Positions 13,421 to 22,910 of a DNA stretch of 64,000 nt are shown here, one piece after another (within the stretch, counting starts at the first letter, position 1; every line of letters begins with the position of its first letter). Source of the DNA: Yponomeuta sedellus (lineage: Eukaryota; Arthropoda; Insecta; Lepidoptera; Yponomeutidae); NCBI GenBank assembly GCA_934045075.1, contig OW203721.1:21576672-21640671 (forward strand), in the 5' to 3' direction. Under the pieces are notes generated by a model. It was not told the origin of the DNA. It did no database searches and worked only from the letters and a program-made list of their open reading frames with translations. The translations under genes and the position numbers were made by a program.

Positions 13421-13759
13421 ATGTTTTACATTTTCTGCTGAATTTTTCAAGTTCCAGTCAAAAATGATGAAAAGTAACTTTTAAGTGGTTTCGTCATAGG
13501 AAAAATATTTGGAAAGAAGTTGTAACTTTTGGATAAGTTTTGTGAGTTTGCTCGTGTAACTTTTTATACAGATACAGATACAGATAATTTATTGATAACC
13601 TATTAAGAGTTACATGTCATACATCTTAATATTATTATTATAATAATATTATTTAATGTCTATGTTCAAAAAAAGAAATACATTATATAATATTTAAAAA
13701 AATATGTGTAAAAAATACTTTATTAAATATACTTAGTTCAGTTGCATTTATTCTTAAAT

Positions 13760-14167
13760 TTACATGACTATTGGCATACAAAGAAATTCTTTATAGCTGT
13801 AGAAGGTATTTTCTAATAGCCACTTTCTTAATTTGATTTTAAATTGATTGTAGGAGGTGCTGTCTTTTTTAATAGAGTTTGGCAGTCTATTGTAGACTGC
13901 TGGGCCCATTATGTACACGGACCTCTCCGATTTACAGAGTTTGTGATCAGGCGTCGCGAGGAGATGGGAAAGCTTGTTGCTGCGGAGCATCGGGTGGGAT
14001 GCGTTTTTGCCTCTGAGTTGGAATTTATTTATGTTATTGTGTGTGAACAGTGCCACGTGACATATCAGCTCGCAGGGGAGTGGCATAATGTTAAGCTCCC
14101 TGAAGAGATCTCTGCATGACTCATCATCGGATATACCCACAATGGCCCGGACTGCTCGCTTTTGCAT
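13760..14167 (-). pseudogene. ORF2 C-terminal part, after frameshift
   Basis: 135 codons continuing ORF2 in another frame. It begins QKRAVRAIVGISDDESCRDL, which aligns with QKRAVRAVYNLPTRQSLRDI in the LINE relic at 54.2-55.1 kb. In both, this is the thumb/C-terminal region after reverse transcriptase. The end (KLRKWLLENTFYS) and the stop at 13760 are typical of CR1-type ORF2. The break lies near 14155-14170, where the upstream frame reads FLCKSEQ and then runs 25 codons into nonsense. With this part ORF2 would be about 1,045 residues, within the normal range. An assembly error could mimic the break, since it is a single-base-scale event. Confidence 0.75.
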
Positions 14168-16905
14168 AGAAAGGCTCTATCGACGTCCGCGGCTCGAGCC
14201 CACAGCTCTACACCATACGTGATGGAGCTATGTATAGTTGCGTGGTAGCATTGTACTACAACATTACGGGCCGCGGTATCGGCGAGGCGCCGCAGGGCGA
14301 AACAGTTTCGGCTTAGCTTTGAGCAGAGCTCGTTTATATGGGTCTCCCAAGTTAAGCCACTATCGATGTGAAAACCCAGTAATTTGGTGGTGGTCACCAT
14401 CTGAAGCGTGGTGTCCCCAGCGGTCACATTATAGTGCGGTGGGATATGACCATTTAACAGGAATGGTAGAACACAGGTTTTGTCTCTATTCAGAGCCAAG
14501 CCGTTTGACCTGAACCACTGTTCTAGTTTATGAACAACTGTGTTTAATTTTTGTTCAAGTGTATGCTTAGTAGGTGCTGTAACTATGGCGGCCACGTCGT
14601 CCGCGTACATGTAAATTTCAGCGTTGCTTATTGAGGCGGGAAGGTCGTTTAGCAATATACTAAACAGGGTATTTGACAGGCATGAACCCTGTGGGACGCC
14701 TATGGTGTTTGTTAGCTCCACTGATTTGAGGCGACCTCTCTCGCCAACCACGGTTTGAGTACGGTCTGACATAAATGAAGACAGCAAGGACAGCACTGGG
14801 CCGCGAATGCCGCAGAAACTGAGCTTCTTAGCGATCAGTTGGTGATCGGCAGTGTCGAACGCACGCGAGAGGTCACAGCATAGCAACGCCACGCAAAGAC
14901 CAGACTCTCGTGCATTCAACACATGCCATACCACCTCCCGCACCAAATCTGTGGTGGTGCGGCCAGTTCTGTACGCAAACTGTCTGTCTGAAAATATTTC
15001 GCGTTTCCCAATGAAGGACAGAAACCTGGCATTTAGGCCTACCTCCAAGATCTTACTTACGGCAGGGACCAATGAGATCGGCCGGTAGGATTTCATCTCC
15101 GTTTTTTTACCTTTTCCTTTATAGAGTGGGGAAACCTTAACTCGTTTGAGTGACTTCGGGTATACTCCTTTTCTCATACAGGTATTGAAAAGGCGCGCTA
15201 TTACGTGTGCGAGCGCTTTAGCGACGACTCGTAGTAATTTTGCAGATATCCCGTACAAGTCTGTACTGTTTTTTGGTGCTATCTGTTTACTTACAATCGT
15301 AATTATTTCGTACGGGGAGAAAGGCACCAGGCGTAGCGACATATCGCACATGTCTCTGTGCGCACTCAAGGCGGACGATGCACGGACGACGTCGGCCGCT
15401 GGTGCTCCACACTTGTTTGCGGCGGTCGCGAACTCGAGGTTCATAGTGTCCACTAGCCTCTGTTTTGTGCTAAAGGGTAGTCCGTTTGATTCCCGCACCA
15501 GGTCTGTGTAGTCAACGTTTTCGCGGCGGCTCCGACCCAGCTCCGCACTGACTATGTTCCACATACATTTCATTTTATTTGGGTGGTTTCGAATAGTTTC
15601 TGTGTAGAAAAATGTCCGTTTTTCTTTTAATAAACTATTGTATTTTTTAGAATAGAGTTCTGCTAGCGCATTAACATCTGAGTTTTCGGGAAATGTGTTT
15701 TTAACATGAATTATGTCAAACAAAAGATCTTTTAAATTTCGAACCTCTTCATCAACCCAAGACTGTTTATTCGTGTTGTTAGGTTGATACTTAATTGGAA
15801 AGTGTATGTTGAAATTGCCGGTTATTTTGTTTAATATCGCATCAGCCAATGCATTACAATCATTACCTAACTGATTCAATACGGTATCCCAGTCAGTCGA
15901 CTCGAGCGCAATTTCAAAATTTAATTTATTTGCCGCCGTTAAAGATCGCCTCGGTACGTGCTGTCGCGGTGGTACGATCTCTCCTACAACGACAAGACGC
16001 TGAGCGTCGTGGTCGCTAAGGTGGGTGGTGATGCCCGTGACGTTCACAACTCGTTCCTCGGGAAGGTTCGTGTACACATGGTCTAGTAACGTGGCGCTGT
16101 CACCTTCTACCCGGGTTGCGTATTTGATAAGTTGAGAGAAGTTATGACTAGATAATATATCAATAAGTTCCTTCTTATGGCTAGTATTTTTTAATAAATT
16201 AATGTTAATATCACCCATTATTATTGCATAACAGCTTTCGTTACTCACCTTCGTTAGGAGGTTTTCAAATAATTTGAGAAACTCCGCGTCATCGGTTAAG
16301 TTCGAGTGGTATACACCAATCACGATAATATTATTTGTAACGAGCTGTACGGCACATACATCGAATAGTTGCTCCTTTGAGAGGTCGCAGTATTCTTGTC
16401 TATTAATTGCTTTAATGCCATTTCTTACATATATACAACTACCACCGTGGGCGATAGTCGGTCTACAATAATTCGACAAAAGATTATAATTATTTAGTGT
16501 AACAGACAGTATTTCGTGGCTTTTTAGCCAATGTTCAGTCATAATAAATATATCGCAGGTTAACTCATTCGTCAACAGCACTTCAAGTTTTCTTGTTTTA
16601 CTACCTAAACTCCTAATATTTAGATGACAAATGGTTAGTCGATTTCTATTACGCTCGGGTCGCGGGTCTTGTTGCGCGTACTGAGGTAGGGGGGGCTGCA
16701 GGGCTGCTGCCGCCGCCGGTGCTACCGCCGCCGGCGCAGTCGCGGTGACGCGGGGTCTTCCTATTTCCGCGACGGGACCTCTGGGTGGACGCGCCTTTCG
16801 CGGGTCCGCCGCTGCGGCGAAACCACTCGCTAATCTCGGTACCAGTGGGCCAATTCTCACCTGACATGAAGAACTCGAACTGACTAGAGGGGACGCTGAT
16901 TTCAA
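14065..16905 (-). CDS. ORF2: AP endonuclease and reverse transcriptase
   Basis: 946 codons as read. Endonuclease about residues 89-310: Asn96 in LNIRS, Glu124 in TEHW, Asp232 in GDININ and the SDH motif at 297-299, all intact. Reverse transcriptase about 585-850: YRPISL (607), DLSRAFD (678), GVPQGSCLSNTLF (736) and YADD (767), also intact. These nick the target and copy the element RNA from the nick (target-primed reverse transcription). The first 85 residues overlap the end of ORF1 and are low-complexity Ala/Pro, so real translation probably starts nearer the ORF1 stop by reinitiation or frameshifting; the true start is uncertain. The last 28 residues are post-frameshift and not genuine. Confidence 0.85.
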   Translation of the reverse strand: MKSASPLVSSSSSCQVRIGPLVPRLASGFAAAADPRKARPPRGPVAEIGRPRVTATAPAAVAPAAAAALQPPLPQYAQQDPRPERNRNRLTICHLNIRSLGSKTRKLEVLLTNELTCDIFIMTEHWLKSHEILSVTLNNYNLLSNYCRPTIAHGGSCIYVRNGIKAINRQEYCDLSKEQLFDVCAVQLVTNNIIVIGVYHSNLTDDAEFLKLFENLLTKVSNESCYAIIMGDININLLKNTSHKKELIDILSSHNFSQLIKYATRVEGDSATLLDHVYTNLPEERVVNVTGITTHLSDHDAQRLVVVGEIVPPRQHVPRRSLTAANKLNFEIALESTDWDTVLNQLGNDCNALADAILNKITGNFNIHFPIKYQPNNTNKQSWVDEEVRNLKDLLFDIIHVKNTFPENSDVNALAELYSKKYNSLLKEKRTFFYTETIRNHPNKMKCMWNIVSAELGRSRRENVDYTDLVRESNGLPFSTKQRLVDTMNLEFATAANKCGAPAADVVRASSALSAHRDMCDMSLRLVPFSPYEIITIVSKQIAPKNSTDLYGISAKLLRVVAKALAHVIARLFNTCMRKGVYPKSLKRVKVSPLYKGKGKKTEMKSYRPISLVPAVSKILEVGLNARFLSFIGKREIFSDRQFAYRTGRTTTDLVREVVWHVLNARESGLCVALLCCDLSRAFDTADHQLIAKKLSFCGIRGPVLSLLSSFMSDRTQTVVGERGRLKSVELTNTIGVPQGSCLSNTLFSILLNDLPASISNAEIYMYADDVAAIVTAPTKHTLEQKLNTVVHKLEQWFRSNGLALNRDKTCVLPFLLNGHIPPHYNVTAGDTTLQMVTTTKLLGFHIDSGLTWETHINELCSKLSRNCFALRRLADTAARNVVVQCYHATIHSSITYGVELWARAADVDRAFLCKSEQSGPLWVYPMMSHAEISSGSLTLCHSPAS

Positions 16906-17662
16906 AAGACGAGTAGTGACTGTGTGGGAGCTTCAGCTTATTTGCGTGATATACCCCGCTGGGGTTCTTTTTAGTCATGTACGTGGTTATAGACTCCGGC
17001 GATGTTTCTGGCTTGAAAAAACAACCGTGTATTTTGCGTACTCGTTCTACTGTTTGTATATCATCATCGGCCGATCCTTTACCAGTAATGACGGCGCGCT
17101 GTCGGGAAGGTCGCTTTGTCTTGTGTTGGACAGTTTGCCATTTGTTTTTGTCGCATTCGTCATACGTTCTCACGGCTAGGGGAGCGTCGGACAGCGGTTT
17201 GCCTTGTAAAGTGGTCGCTGGCGTGGCCGCCGGCCGAATGACTCGACTGCGTGTCTGCGTCGTCTCGGGAGTGGGAGCGGCGCTTGCTTGCGCGGGCGCT
17301 GCCGGGGGGCGGCCCGAGGTGGCGGGGGCAGACGAGGTCGACGGTGGGGTGGCTGCGGCCGCGGAGGATGCGTATGTGAGCGTAGGAGTGTTTGCTTCGG
17401 GCCGTGCTATGGGTGTTGGTTTTGCACACATACTTGTCGCCGGTTTCGGAGTCACTGTAGCAGCGCTGTTGCAACTACCCTCGCCTCTCGAGATCAGCTG
17501 TTTATTCGTCTCAAGTTTGTTGATTTTCTCTTCCAATTTCTTGAGTTCCTTCATCACTGTGGAAACCTTTTGGTCTATCGGTGTAATAAACTTTACAAAA
17601 AGCTTTTCCAATGCGTCTAGTGTCGATTTAGCCATCGTAATGTATTTAAAACAATTATTCAC
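16649..17662 (-). CDS. ORF1: LINE nucleic-acid-binding protein
   Basis: 337 codons, intact. Met10 (17635) is the likelier start, since a coiled coil follows it directly (about 10-55, MKELKKLEEKINKLE). Then come an Ala/Pro/Thr-rich linker (about 65-160), a conserved-looking block (about 165-285) with SSFEISVPSSQFEFF and WPTGTEISEWFRR, as in ORF1 proteins of other insect CR1-type LINEs, and a basic Gly/Ser tail. No CCHC zinc knuckle is visible. Expected role: coat the element RNA in a ribonucleoprotein. Codon 3 and the linker are GC-rich, unlike the AT-rich flanks. It overlaps the ORF2 frame by about 257 bp. Confidence 0.75.
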   Translation of the reverse strand: MNNCFKYITMAKSTLDALEKLFVKFITPIDQKVSTVMKELKKLEEKINKLETNKQLISRGEGSCNSAATVTPKPATSMCAKPTPIARPEANTPTLTYASSAAAATPPSTSSAPATSGRPPAAPAQASAAPTPETTQTRSRVIRPAATPATTLQGKPLSDAPLAVRTYDECDKNKWQTVQHKTKRPSRQRAVITGKGSADDDIQTVERVRKIHGCFFKPETSPESITTYMTKKNPSGVYHANKLKLPHSHYSSFEISVPSSQFEFFMSGENWPTGTEISEWFRRSGGPAKGASTQRSRRGNRKTPRHRDCAGGGSTGGGSSPAAPPTSVRATRPATRA

Positions 17663-17737
17663 AACGCGTAACGTAACAGTGCGTGCGAATGCGACCGGGC
17701 GCCGCGCGGAGCTGATACCTTATGAGTTGTTAAAAGT

Positions 17738-17787
17738 ATAGTTGTTAAAATATCAGCCTTACGCGGAGCTGATATTTTAACAACTAT
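17738..17787. repeat. perfect 20-bp inverted repeat at LINE 5' end
   Basis: Arms 17738-17757 (ATAGTTGTTAAAATATCAGC) and 17768-17787, with a 10-nt loop. GCGGAGCTGATA also occurs directly at 17705 and 17763, so the 5' end looks partly duplicated in inverted form, as if the cDNA 3' end snapped back during insertion. Confidence 0.8.
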
Positions 17788-17809
17788 GGATCTGCAACAC
17801 TGAAATAAA

Positions 17810-17907
17810 TAGTTCTAACGATGCTAGTCCTGCGATGCAAGAGAGGAAGGGCTTCCTGTGGAAGGAACCCGTGCCACAGCAGTGGGGACATACAAGGGTT
17901 GATATCG
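17810..17907 (+). mobile_element. 5S-SINE 3' fragment
   Basis: TCCTGCGATGCAAGAGAGG, then CACAGCAGTGGGGACATAC and the GGTTGATATC tail. It abuts the 5' end of the LINE. Confidence 0.6.
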
Positions 17908-18368
17908 TAATATCAAAATAAAATAAGACAATTATAACATAAATTGTAACGTTAAGTTAAAAACCTAATATATCTATGAAATCTTAAATATTTATAATAA
18001 TAATAATTAATGATAAAAATGGAAAATAAGTTAAAATAAGACTTTATAATATTATAAACGCGGAAGTTTGGGTCTATGCACGGATGTTTGTTACCCAATT
18101 ATGCCAAAGCGACTGAAATGATATGTATGATAATTTGCGCGGAGATTGTAGCTTAGATTACATTAATAGGTATTCTTTATTGTGCACCAAACTTTTAGAG
18201 AGATTATACTCCCGAATAGCAAATAATTATTTAAACAATATTTGCAATTTGGTAAGTATAAGGGGAAGGAGGGCGTATTAATGGCTCCCCCTAAATTCAG
18301 GGGTAGGTAGTGCGTCCCACTTCCCTTAATAATGTTATTAAAATTAATACTTTACAACATGCATAAGG
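17908..18368. other. unassigned AT-rich sequence
   Basis: Nothing recognised. Confidence 0.4.
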
Positions 18369-18693
18369 TAATACTTTTTAATGCACTAACTCGTGCTAAG
18401 GACAATTATTAAAAACCTATTTAGAGGCTTAAAATTCCACACATGCCGGGACTCGAACTCGCGACCTCTGGCTAAGCGTGCCAGCGCTCTCCCAACTGAG
18501 CTAATGGGCGACTACCCGGCATCCGTGAAATTTCGAACCTCTTTACAATACTTTCTGTATTACGTACCTACAGGCAGCAACATCTGACTGAAGTAATTTG
18601 CATCACTTGCAGCCCCGAGTACCTACTTTGCAGTTAAGTTTTACAACGGAATGAATTCCGGCATGGAATTTTTAGCCTCTAAATAGGTTTTTT
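18369..18693 (-). mobile_element. MIDT, double-ended (foldback) copy
   Basis: Minus-strand full unit with its GCATTAAAAAG end at 18369, tRNA-like region at about 18440-18510 (B box GGACTCGAACTC on plus), then the 160-bp 5' part. At 18657-18693 an inverted plus-strand piece ends CTCTAAATAGGTTTTTTT. Both outer ends are therefore 3' ends of the element. Confidence 0.7.
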
Positions 18694-18765
18694 TCATTAT
18701 AAGATAATTTAACATGATCCCTTGCATGAATAGTATTCATTGGCATGACTGTATGTTTACTTATA

Positions 18766-18880
18766 AATAGAGAACACTTTATTGTATATAAAAAAAGGAA
18801 ATTACACAGATAGCGGCCTTATGACTAACAGTGATCTCTTCCAGACAACCTTTGGATGGACTGGAGCAAATGACTATACT
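18766..18880 (-). mobile_element. LINE 3' end, (TATC) family
   Basis: Reverse complement of the terminus at 9500-9578 (AGAGAACACTTTATTGT; GATCTCTTCCAGACAACC). Only one residual tail unit. Confidence 0.6.
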
Positions 18881-19069
18881 TATTTTTATATGAGTAAAAA
18901 TATGGTTGGTTGCAAAATTCATCTTTAACATATACTCGTAGCAACCTCTGGAAGCACTGTAATCTTATACGGAAGATTTTAAGCATTCCGATTTATAATA
19001 TTTCGTGCGTCTATTTTCTATGAAAAAAAAAAAACAGTTTATGTTTTTTTATTTTATAATTATACTTTT

Positions 19070-19262
19070 TTTTGTTGCGTTAACCCGTGCTGAGGACAAA
19101 TTTAAAAACCGATTTAGAGGCTAAAAATTCCGCCCACGCCGAGACTCGAACCCACGACCTCTGGCTAACCGTACCAGCGCCATCCCAACTGCGCTAATGG
19201 GCAAGTGCCGGCATAAGCGAAATTTCGAACCTCTTTACAATATTCAGCCAGATGTCGCTGCC
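19070..19262 (-). mobile_element. MIDT fragment, minus strand
   Basis: Second-tail segment AACCCGTGCTGAGGACAAA, then the tRNA-like region (GGCTAACCGTACCAGCGCC). The end near 19240 switches to a piece in reverse orientation (CAGCCAGATGTCGCTGCCTG), another small inversion. Confidence 0.6.
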
Positions 19263-19690
19263 TGTAAATAATACAGAGAATTGCGGACAAACACATAAAA
19301 ATAAAACCATGCATACCAAGTCTCGGGCGACAGATAGTCAGCTATAAAAATAAACTTTGGAAAATATATCTATCACCTCGGCCTGAGGATAAGTCTGGCC
19401 ATCCAACGGGGGAATGTTGCCAGCATTCTGGGCTCCCTGCCGAGGGACACCGACCTGGGGCAAGTGTTTTATTTGTAAATTATAGGTATTTATTTTTATT
19501 ACTTTATTGTAATTAGATTTTAATTTAGTATTACTTTAGATGTTTTGTTTAAATAATTAATTTATAAATCACCAACTATTACAACTTTTGGATGTATGTA
19601 GCGATTTCGTTATGTCCTATGTGATAAACAGTTCGAGACTACCCAGGTAAGCCCAGTAACTACAGACGGACGGCAATTTGCTCTCGCTTC
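19263..19690. other. unassigned sequence
   Basis: Nothing recognised. Confidence 0.4.
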
Positions 19691-19890
19691 GTCGTCAGGC
19701 TATAGGTAATAGTCCACTGCTGGACATATCCCTCCCCTAAAGAGCGCCACGTTGTGCTGTTCGGTGGAATTGTAGGTACTGCAGGGGGCGCTGCTGCCCA
19801 CCCCCCGGTTTGTGACCCTTAGTCGCCTTTTACGACACCCGCGGGAAGAATTGGGTTGGTTCTATTCTCTAGGCCGACACCACACAGCAG
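19691..19890 (-). mobile_element. S4 repeat
   Basis: Plus-strand landmarks in order: CCACTGCTGGACATATCCC, GGGGGCGCTGCTGCCCACC, TACGACACCCGCGGGAAGAA, CTAGGCCGACACCACACAGC. On the minus strand the end reads GGGATATGTCCAGCAGTGG, the same style of 3' end as RTE-like LINEs, so it is probably a SINE or LINE-tail derivative. Other copies: 50965-51552 and 61325-61590. Confidence 0.55.
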
Positions 19891-19973
19891 TGCTCTCGCT
19901 ATGTAGTCCCTAATCCCATAAGTAGATACGGATTATTTTACATTGATAACGTAGCCTCCGCTCGGACTCGGTC

Positions 19974-20195
19974 CAATGTAGATAGATTGATAGAGAACAC
20001 TTCATTGCGCACACAGAAATAAATAATTACCAATCAATGTAGATAGATACTTTTATAGAGAACACTTTATTGCACAACCAGAAAAAAGAATACAACCATG
20101 ATTTCTTAAATCTAAGTAATGGTATACAATTGGCGGCGTTATCGCTTAAAGCGATCTCTTCCAGACAACCTTTGGATAGAGGGAATTGCATGAAG
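19974..20195 (-). mobile_element. two nested LINE 3' ends, (TATC) family
   Basis: A 47-bp piece (19988-20034) and a longer 3' UTR (20049-20195) of the family seen at 9500. CAATGTAGATAGAT flanks the small piece (19974-19987 and 20035-20048), a 14-bp target duplication. It therefore inserted at the tail of the larger one. Confidence 0.6.
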
Positions 20196-20221
20196 AATAT
20201 AATGTAATCATGTGGATATAA

Positions 20222-20535
20222 CTATCTTTGTTGTTGGGCTACACTACTTATTGCCCATAATATGCATTGTATTATTATTATTGTATATTGTACCGGGTAG
20301 CGGGGAACAAAAAAAAAACGGTCCCAACTGAAAATCAGTTTTGCTGGTGATGTGCTATTCACAGCACACACCAGCAATGCATGCTGAGTTGGTGACCTTT
20401 TTTTCTTGCCACAGAGGCACAATAGCTTGTTAGAGGATTGTACTGTTTTTTTTTTCATCTTTCCCATTACTATGTATTTTTTTATGTGTGTGCATTTGTG
20501 GCAATTTAAATAAATGTTTTCTTTCTTTCTACTTC
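20222..20535 (+). mobile_element. CR1-like 3' UTR with (TTTC)n tail
   Basis: Contains AACTGAAAATCAGTT and a nearby imperfect foldback (GCTGGTGATGTGCTATTCAC with its partner), then AATTTAAATAAATG and TTTTCTTTCTTTC. The same CTGATTTTCAGT core forms a perfect palindrome in the 3' UTR at 31.8 kb. No coding sequence retained. Confidence 0.5.
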
Positions 20536-20629
20536 GTTTTGGAATGAAATACAATGTCCACCCACAAAAAAAAGTGTTGGCGGCAGACGTTTTAAATTAT
20601 TTGTTTTTACATTTTTTAAATTTATTTTT

Positions 20630-20800
20630 AATGCATAAGAATAAAAAGAATTTTATTGCCTCATCAAAAACAACTTAAACAAAGTAAGACTTAAAATATA
20701 TTATAAAATATTATAAAATAAGGCAAAAGGTAGTGGCTCAGCTGGTGCTGACCCGGGTCAGCCCCGGACAGCGCTGGTTTTCAGTTTTAAAATTTAGGCA
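20630..20800 (-). mobile_element. LINE 3' end with GC palindrome
   Basis: The minus strand ends GAGGCAATAAAATTCTTTTT. Upstream lies the perfect palindrome GCTGACCCGGGTCAGC (20747-20762). Confidence 0.4.
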
Positions 20801-20814
20801 GTTCTGGTTCTTAT

Positions 20815-21115
20815 TACGTCTACCATTGCGACTACAAATTCGCAAATGCACATAAGTTTGAAATTGATCAAAGTCACTGATAATTCAACGCTAATGTAAA
20901 GGAAAAAATCGTGAGGAAACCTGCGGCTTGGTTGGCTTCACACGGTAGTCCTTCCTGCGGGCTAGGCCGACTAAGCTGTCAGGATGGTATAGGTGCTGGG
21001 TCAGTCTACATCATCTAAAACCATGCCCCAGGCACTGCAGCATCCGAGTGGTTCCTTCACCCATCTAGTGTGAGTGAAGATGCCACTGTACGCTGAATAA
21101 ATCATCTAATTATGC
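20815..21115 (+). mobile_element. T3 SINE body, plus strand
   Basis: TTGCGACTACAAATTCGCAA, AAATCGTGAGGAAACCTGCG, CACCCATCTAGTGTGAGTG. Head missing. Confidence 0.6.
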
Positions 21116-21130
21116 CTATTATATCAACTG

Positions 21131-21349
21131 TTGGCCTCTAAATAGGTTTTTAAAAATACAACCGTTTACAGTTGTATTTTTAAAAACCTATTTAGAGGCC
21201 AAAGAATCCAACTATGCCGGGACTCGAACCCGTGACCTCTGGCTAACCGTGCCAGCGCTCTCCCAACTGAGCTAATAGGCGACTACAGGCATCAATAAAA
21301 TTTCAATTTAAAATTACAATACTCTCTCTATTACGTACAGTTGTATTTT
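21131..21349 (-). mobile_element. MIDT with 32-bp terminal palindrome
   Basis: Minus-strand insertion flanked by ACAGTTGTATTTT (21168-21180 and 21337-21349). Its 3' end is the first MIDT tail (AGGTTTTT). The end plus part of the target duplication is repeated as a perfect inverted copy: arms 21131-21162 and 21171-21202, loop 8 nt. The tRNA-like B box is GGACTCGAACCC on plus. Confidence 0.75.
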
Positions 21350-21940
21350 CATAGATAGAAAAGTAACGGCGCCTATACGTTGCTCAATAACAAGAAATAA
21401 CAAAAAAAGGTAACACAGTTGCAAATGATGAAGCTATGCGCCCGCGGCCGATTTTGAGTCCCTTTGACAACTCATAAGCGTATTAGAGATTACGTGCCGT
21501 AGTGCTTTAAAAAGAAAACGTAATAAATAAAAGCACTAATATGGATATGGCAATTGCATTCAGAGCGCCATTGCATCACGGACGGATAATCCACTGATAT
21601 GGATTTTTAATCTGGATTTTATTTTTAGATGGCCTCACGATTTTGCTGCCGGGGTAGCAGGAAATGGTGCATCAGGGCCGCGGGTTACTAAAAAACCGTG
21701 GTCGACTTTGCTGACGCTACTTACCCCAAAAGAGCGCTCTGAATTGGTTGCGACTAGTTTCCACTGGTTTACATTGGTAATGCTGTCTATACCGAGTTAC
21801 AGCGAGATTAGTTAATTTTAATACTAGACTATATTAGTTTTAAATTACCAATGTTGATGCTTGAAATATGCAGCAACCACGGCAACGGTTCGTGCCATTC
21901 AGATAAAAAATGTGTTAGTATATTAGTTATTTAAGAGCGG
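21350..21940. other. unassigned sequence
   Basis: Nothing recognised. Confidence 0.4.
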
Positions 21941-22307
21941 CTGAAGCGCTCGTGGCCTAGTCGAACCGAGTGATTGGAATCAATCACTTGAGTTAAGCAA
22001 CCACAGGCGCGGTAAGGTGCAGGATGGGTGACCGTCCTGTGACTACCGCTAGTGGCATTTTTCCGAGCGCTTCCGTGCTTCGCAAGGCACGTTAAGCCGT
22101 TGGTTCCAGCTGTCATGTAATGGCAGTCGTTAAGCCATGTCAGAGACCTCATGGGCGGCTTGATAACTGCTGACAGTAAGACCCGCCACTGTCTGACAAC
22201 CCTCCACCTACCCGGACTTGGCCCTCGTGGTGGAGTATGGCCTAACCTTCCTGCGATGCAGGAAGAGACCCGTGCCCCAACATTGGGGACATACAAGGGT
22301 TGATATC
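21941..22307 (+). mobile_element. 5S-SINE, full length, best sense copy
   Basis: Head: AGTTAAGCAACC at 21991-22002 and GGATGGGTGACCG at 22022-22034, starts 31 nt apart as in 5S rRNA, with GGCGCGG between them in the place of the intermediate element. Body: CGAGCGCTTCCGTGCTTCGC (about 22062). 3' end: CAACATTGGGGACATACAAG and a GATATC tail. Pol III transcription from the 5S-type promoter is an inference. Confidence 0.8.
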
Positions 22308-22390
22308 TGTAGCCTAGTGGGTACAACAATGGGCTCTGAAGGGAAAGTTATTGGAAAGTTATTGTAGTAATACCACCCGCTAAAGGTTAA
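22308..22390 (+). mobile_element. T3 SINE head fragment
   Basis: GTAGCCTAGTGGGTACAAC and ATGGGCTCTGAAGGGAAAG follow the 5S-SINE tail directly. Confidence 0.5.
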
Positions 22391-22402
22391 GGAAATAATA
22401 AT

Positions 22403-22765
22403 AATATTGGCCTTTTTGCATCTACTTTATGAGATGATTTATACAGCGTCCAATGGCATCTTCACCCACACTAGATGGGTGAAGGGACCACTCCGACGCT
22501 GTAGTGCCTGGAACATGGTTTTATAGATGGTGTAGGCTTGCCCAGCACCTATACCATCCTGACAGCTTAGTCGGCCTACCCCACAGGAAAGACTGGTCAA
22601 TACGTGCGGAGCCAACACGCGCGGGTTTCCTCACGATGTTTTCCTTCACCGTCAGCGTGTGGTATTGCGACTACAAATTCGCAAATGTACGTAACTTTGA
22701 AATTAAACAAAGTCATTGTTTAATTTCGCTTACGAGTCCATGGTCCTACCCACTGAGCTTCGCTT
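22403..22765 (-). mobile_element. T3 SINE, near full length
   Basis: The minus-strand head AGCTCAGTGGGTAGGACCAT lies near 22740. Body CACGATGTTTTCCTTCACCG on plus. About 360 bp. Confidence 0.65.
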
Positions 22766-22769
22766 CGTA

Positions 22770-22905
22770 AAGGTTTTGGAAAACATCGTTAGTATCTGAG
22801 GTGTTCAAATACCTCATTTGAACACCTCAGATAGGTACTGAGGTTTCGTCTTGTATGAAATTGCTAATTCGCGTGGGCACGCGTAGTGCCCTGCTGTGGG
22901 ACGTT
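22770..22905 (-). mobile_element. T1 SINE 3' part with internal palindrome
   Basis: The 3' end CCTGCTGTGGGACGT on plus marks the T1/RTE-type terminus. Inside, 22793-22810 (TATCTGAGGTGTTCAAAT) is repeated in perfect reverse complement at 22816-22833 with a 5-nt loop. Confidence 0.5.
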
Positions 22906-22910
22906 ATTAA

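Larger units (their letters stand above)
13567..17790 (-). mobile_element. CR1/Daphne-like non-LTR retrotransposon
   Basis: A nearly complete minus-strand LINE. Order along the element: a 5' UTR with a foldback (17664-17790), ORF1 (17662-16649), ORF2 with APE-type endonuclease and reverse transcriptase (16905-13760, one frameshift), a 190-bp 3' UTR, and a tail of three ATCTGT units at 13567-13585. The short 3' UTR and hexanucleotide tail fit the CR1 superfamily; the Daphne-like assignment is from overall resemblance. The single visible frameshift makes this by far the youngest autonomous element here. Confidence 0.8.

Noticed and set aside
21991..22034. Candidate 5S rRNA gene
   Set aside because: Only the internal promoter region is 5S-like; the ends needed for a 5S molecule are absent and a SINE body follows.
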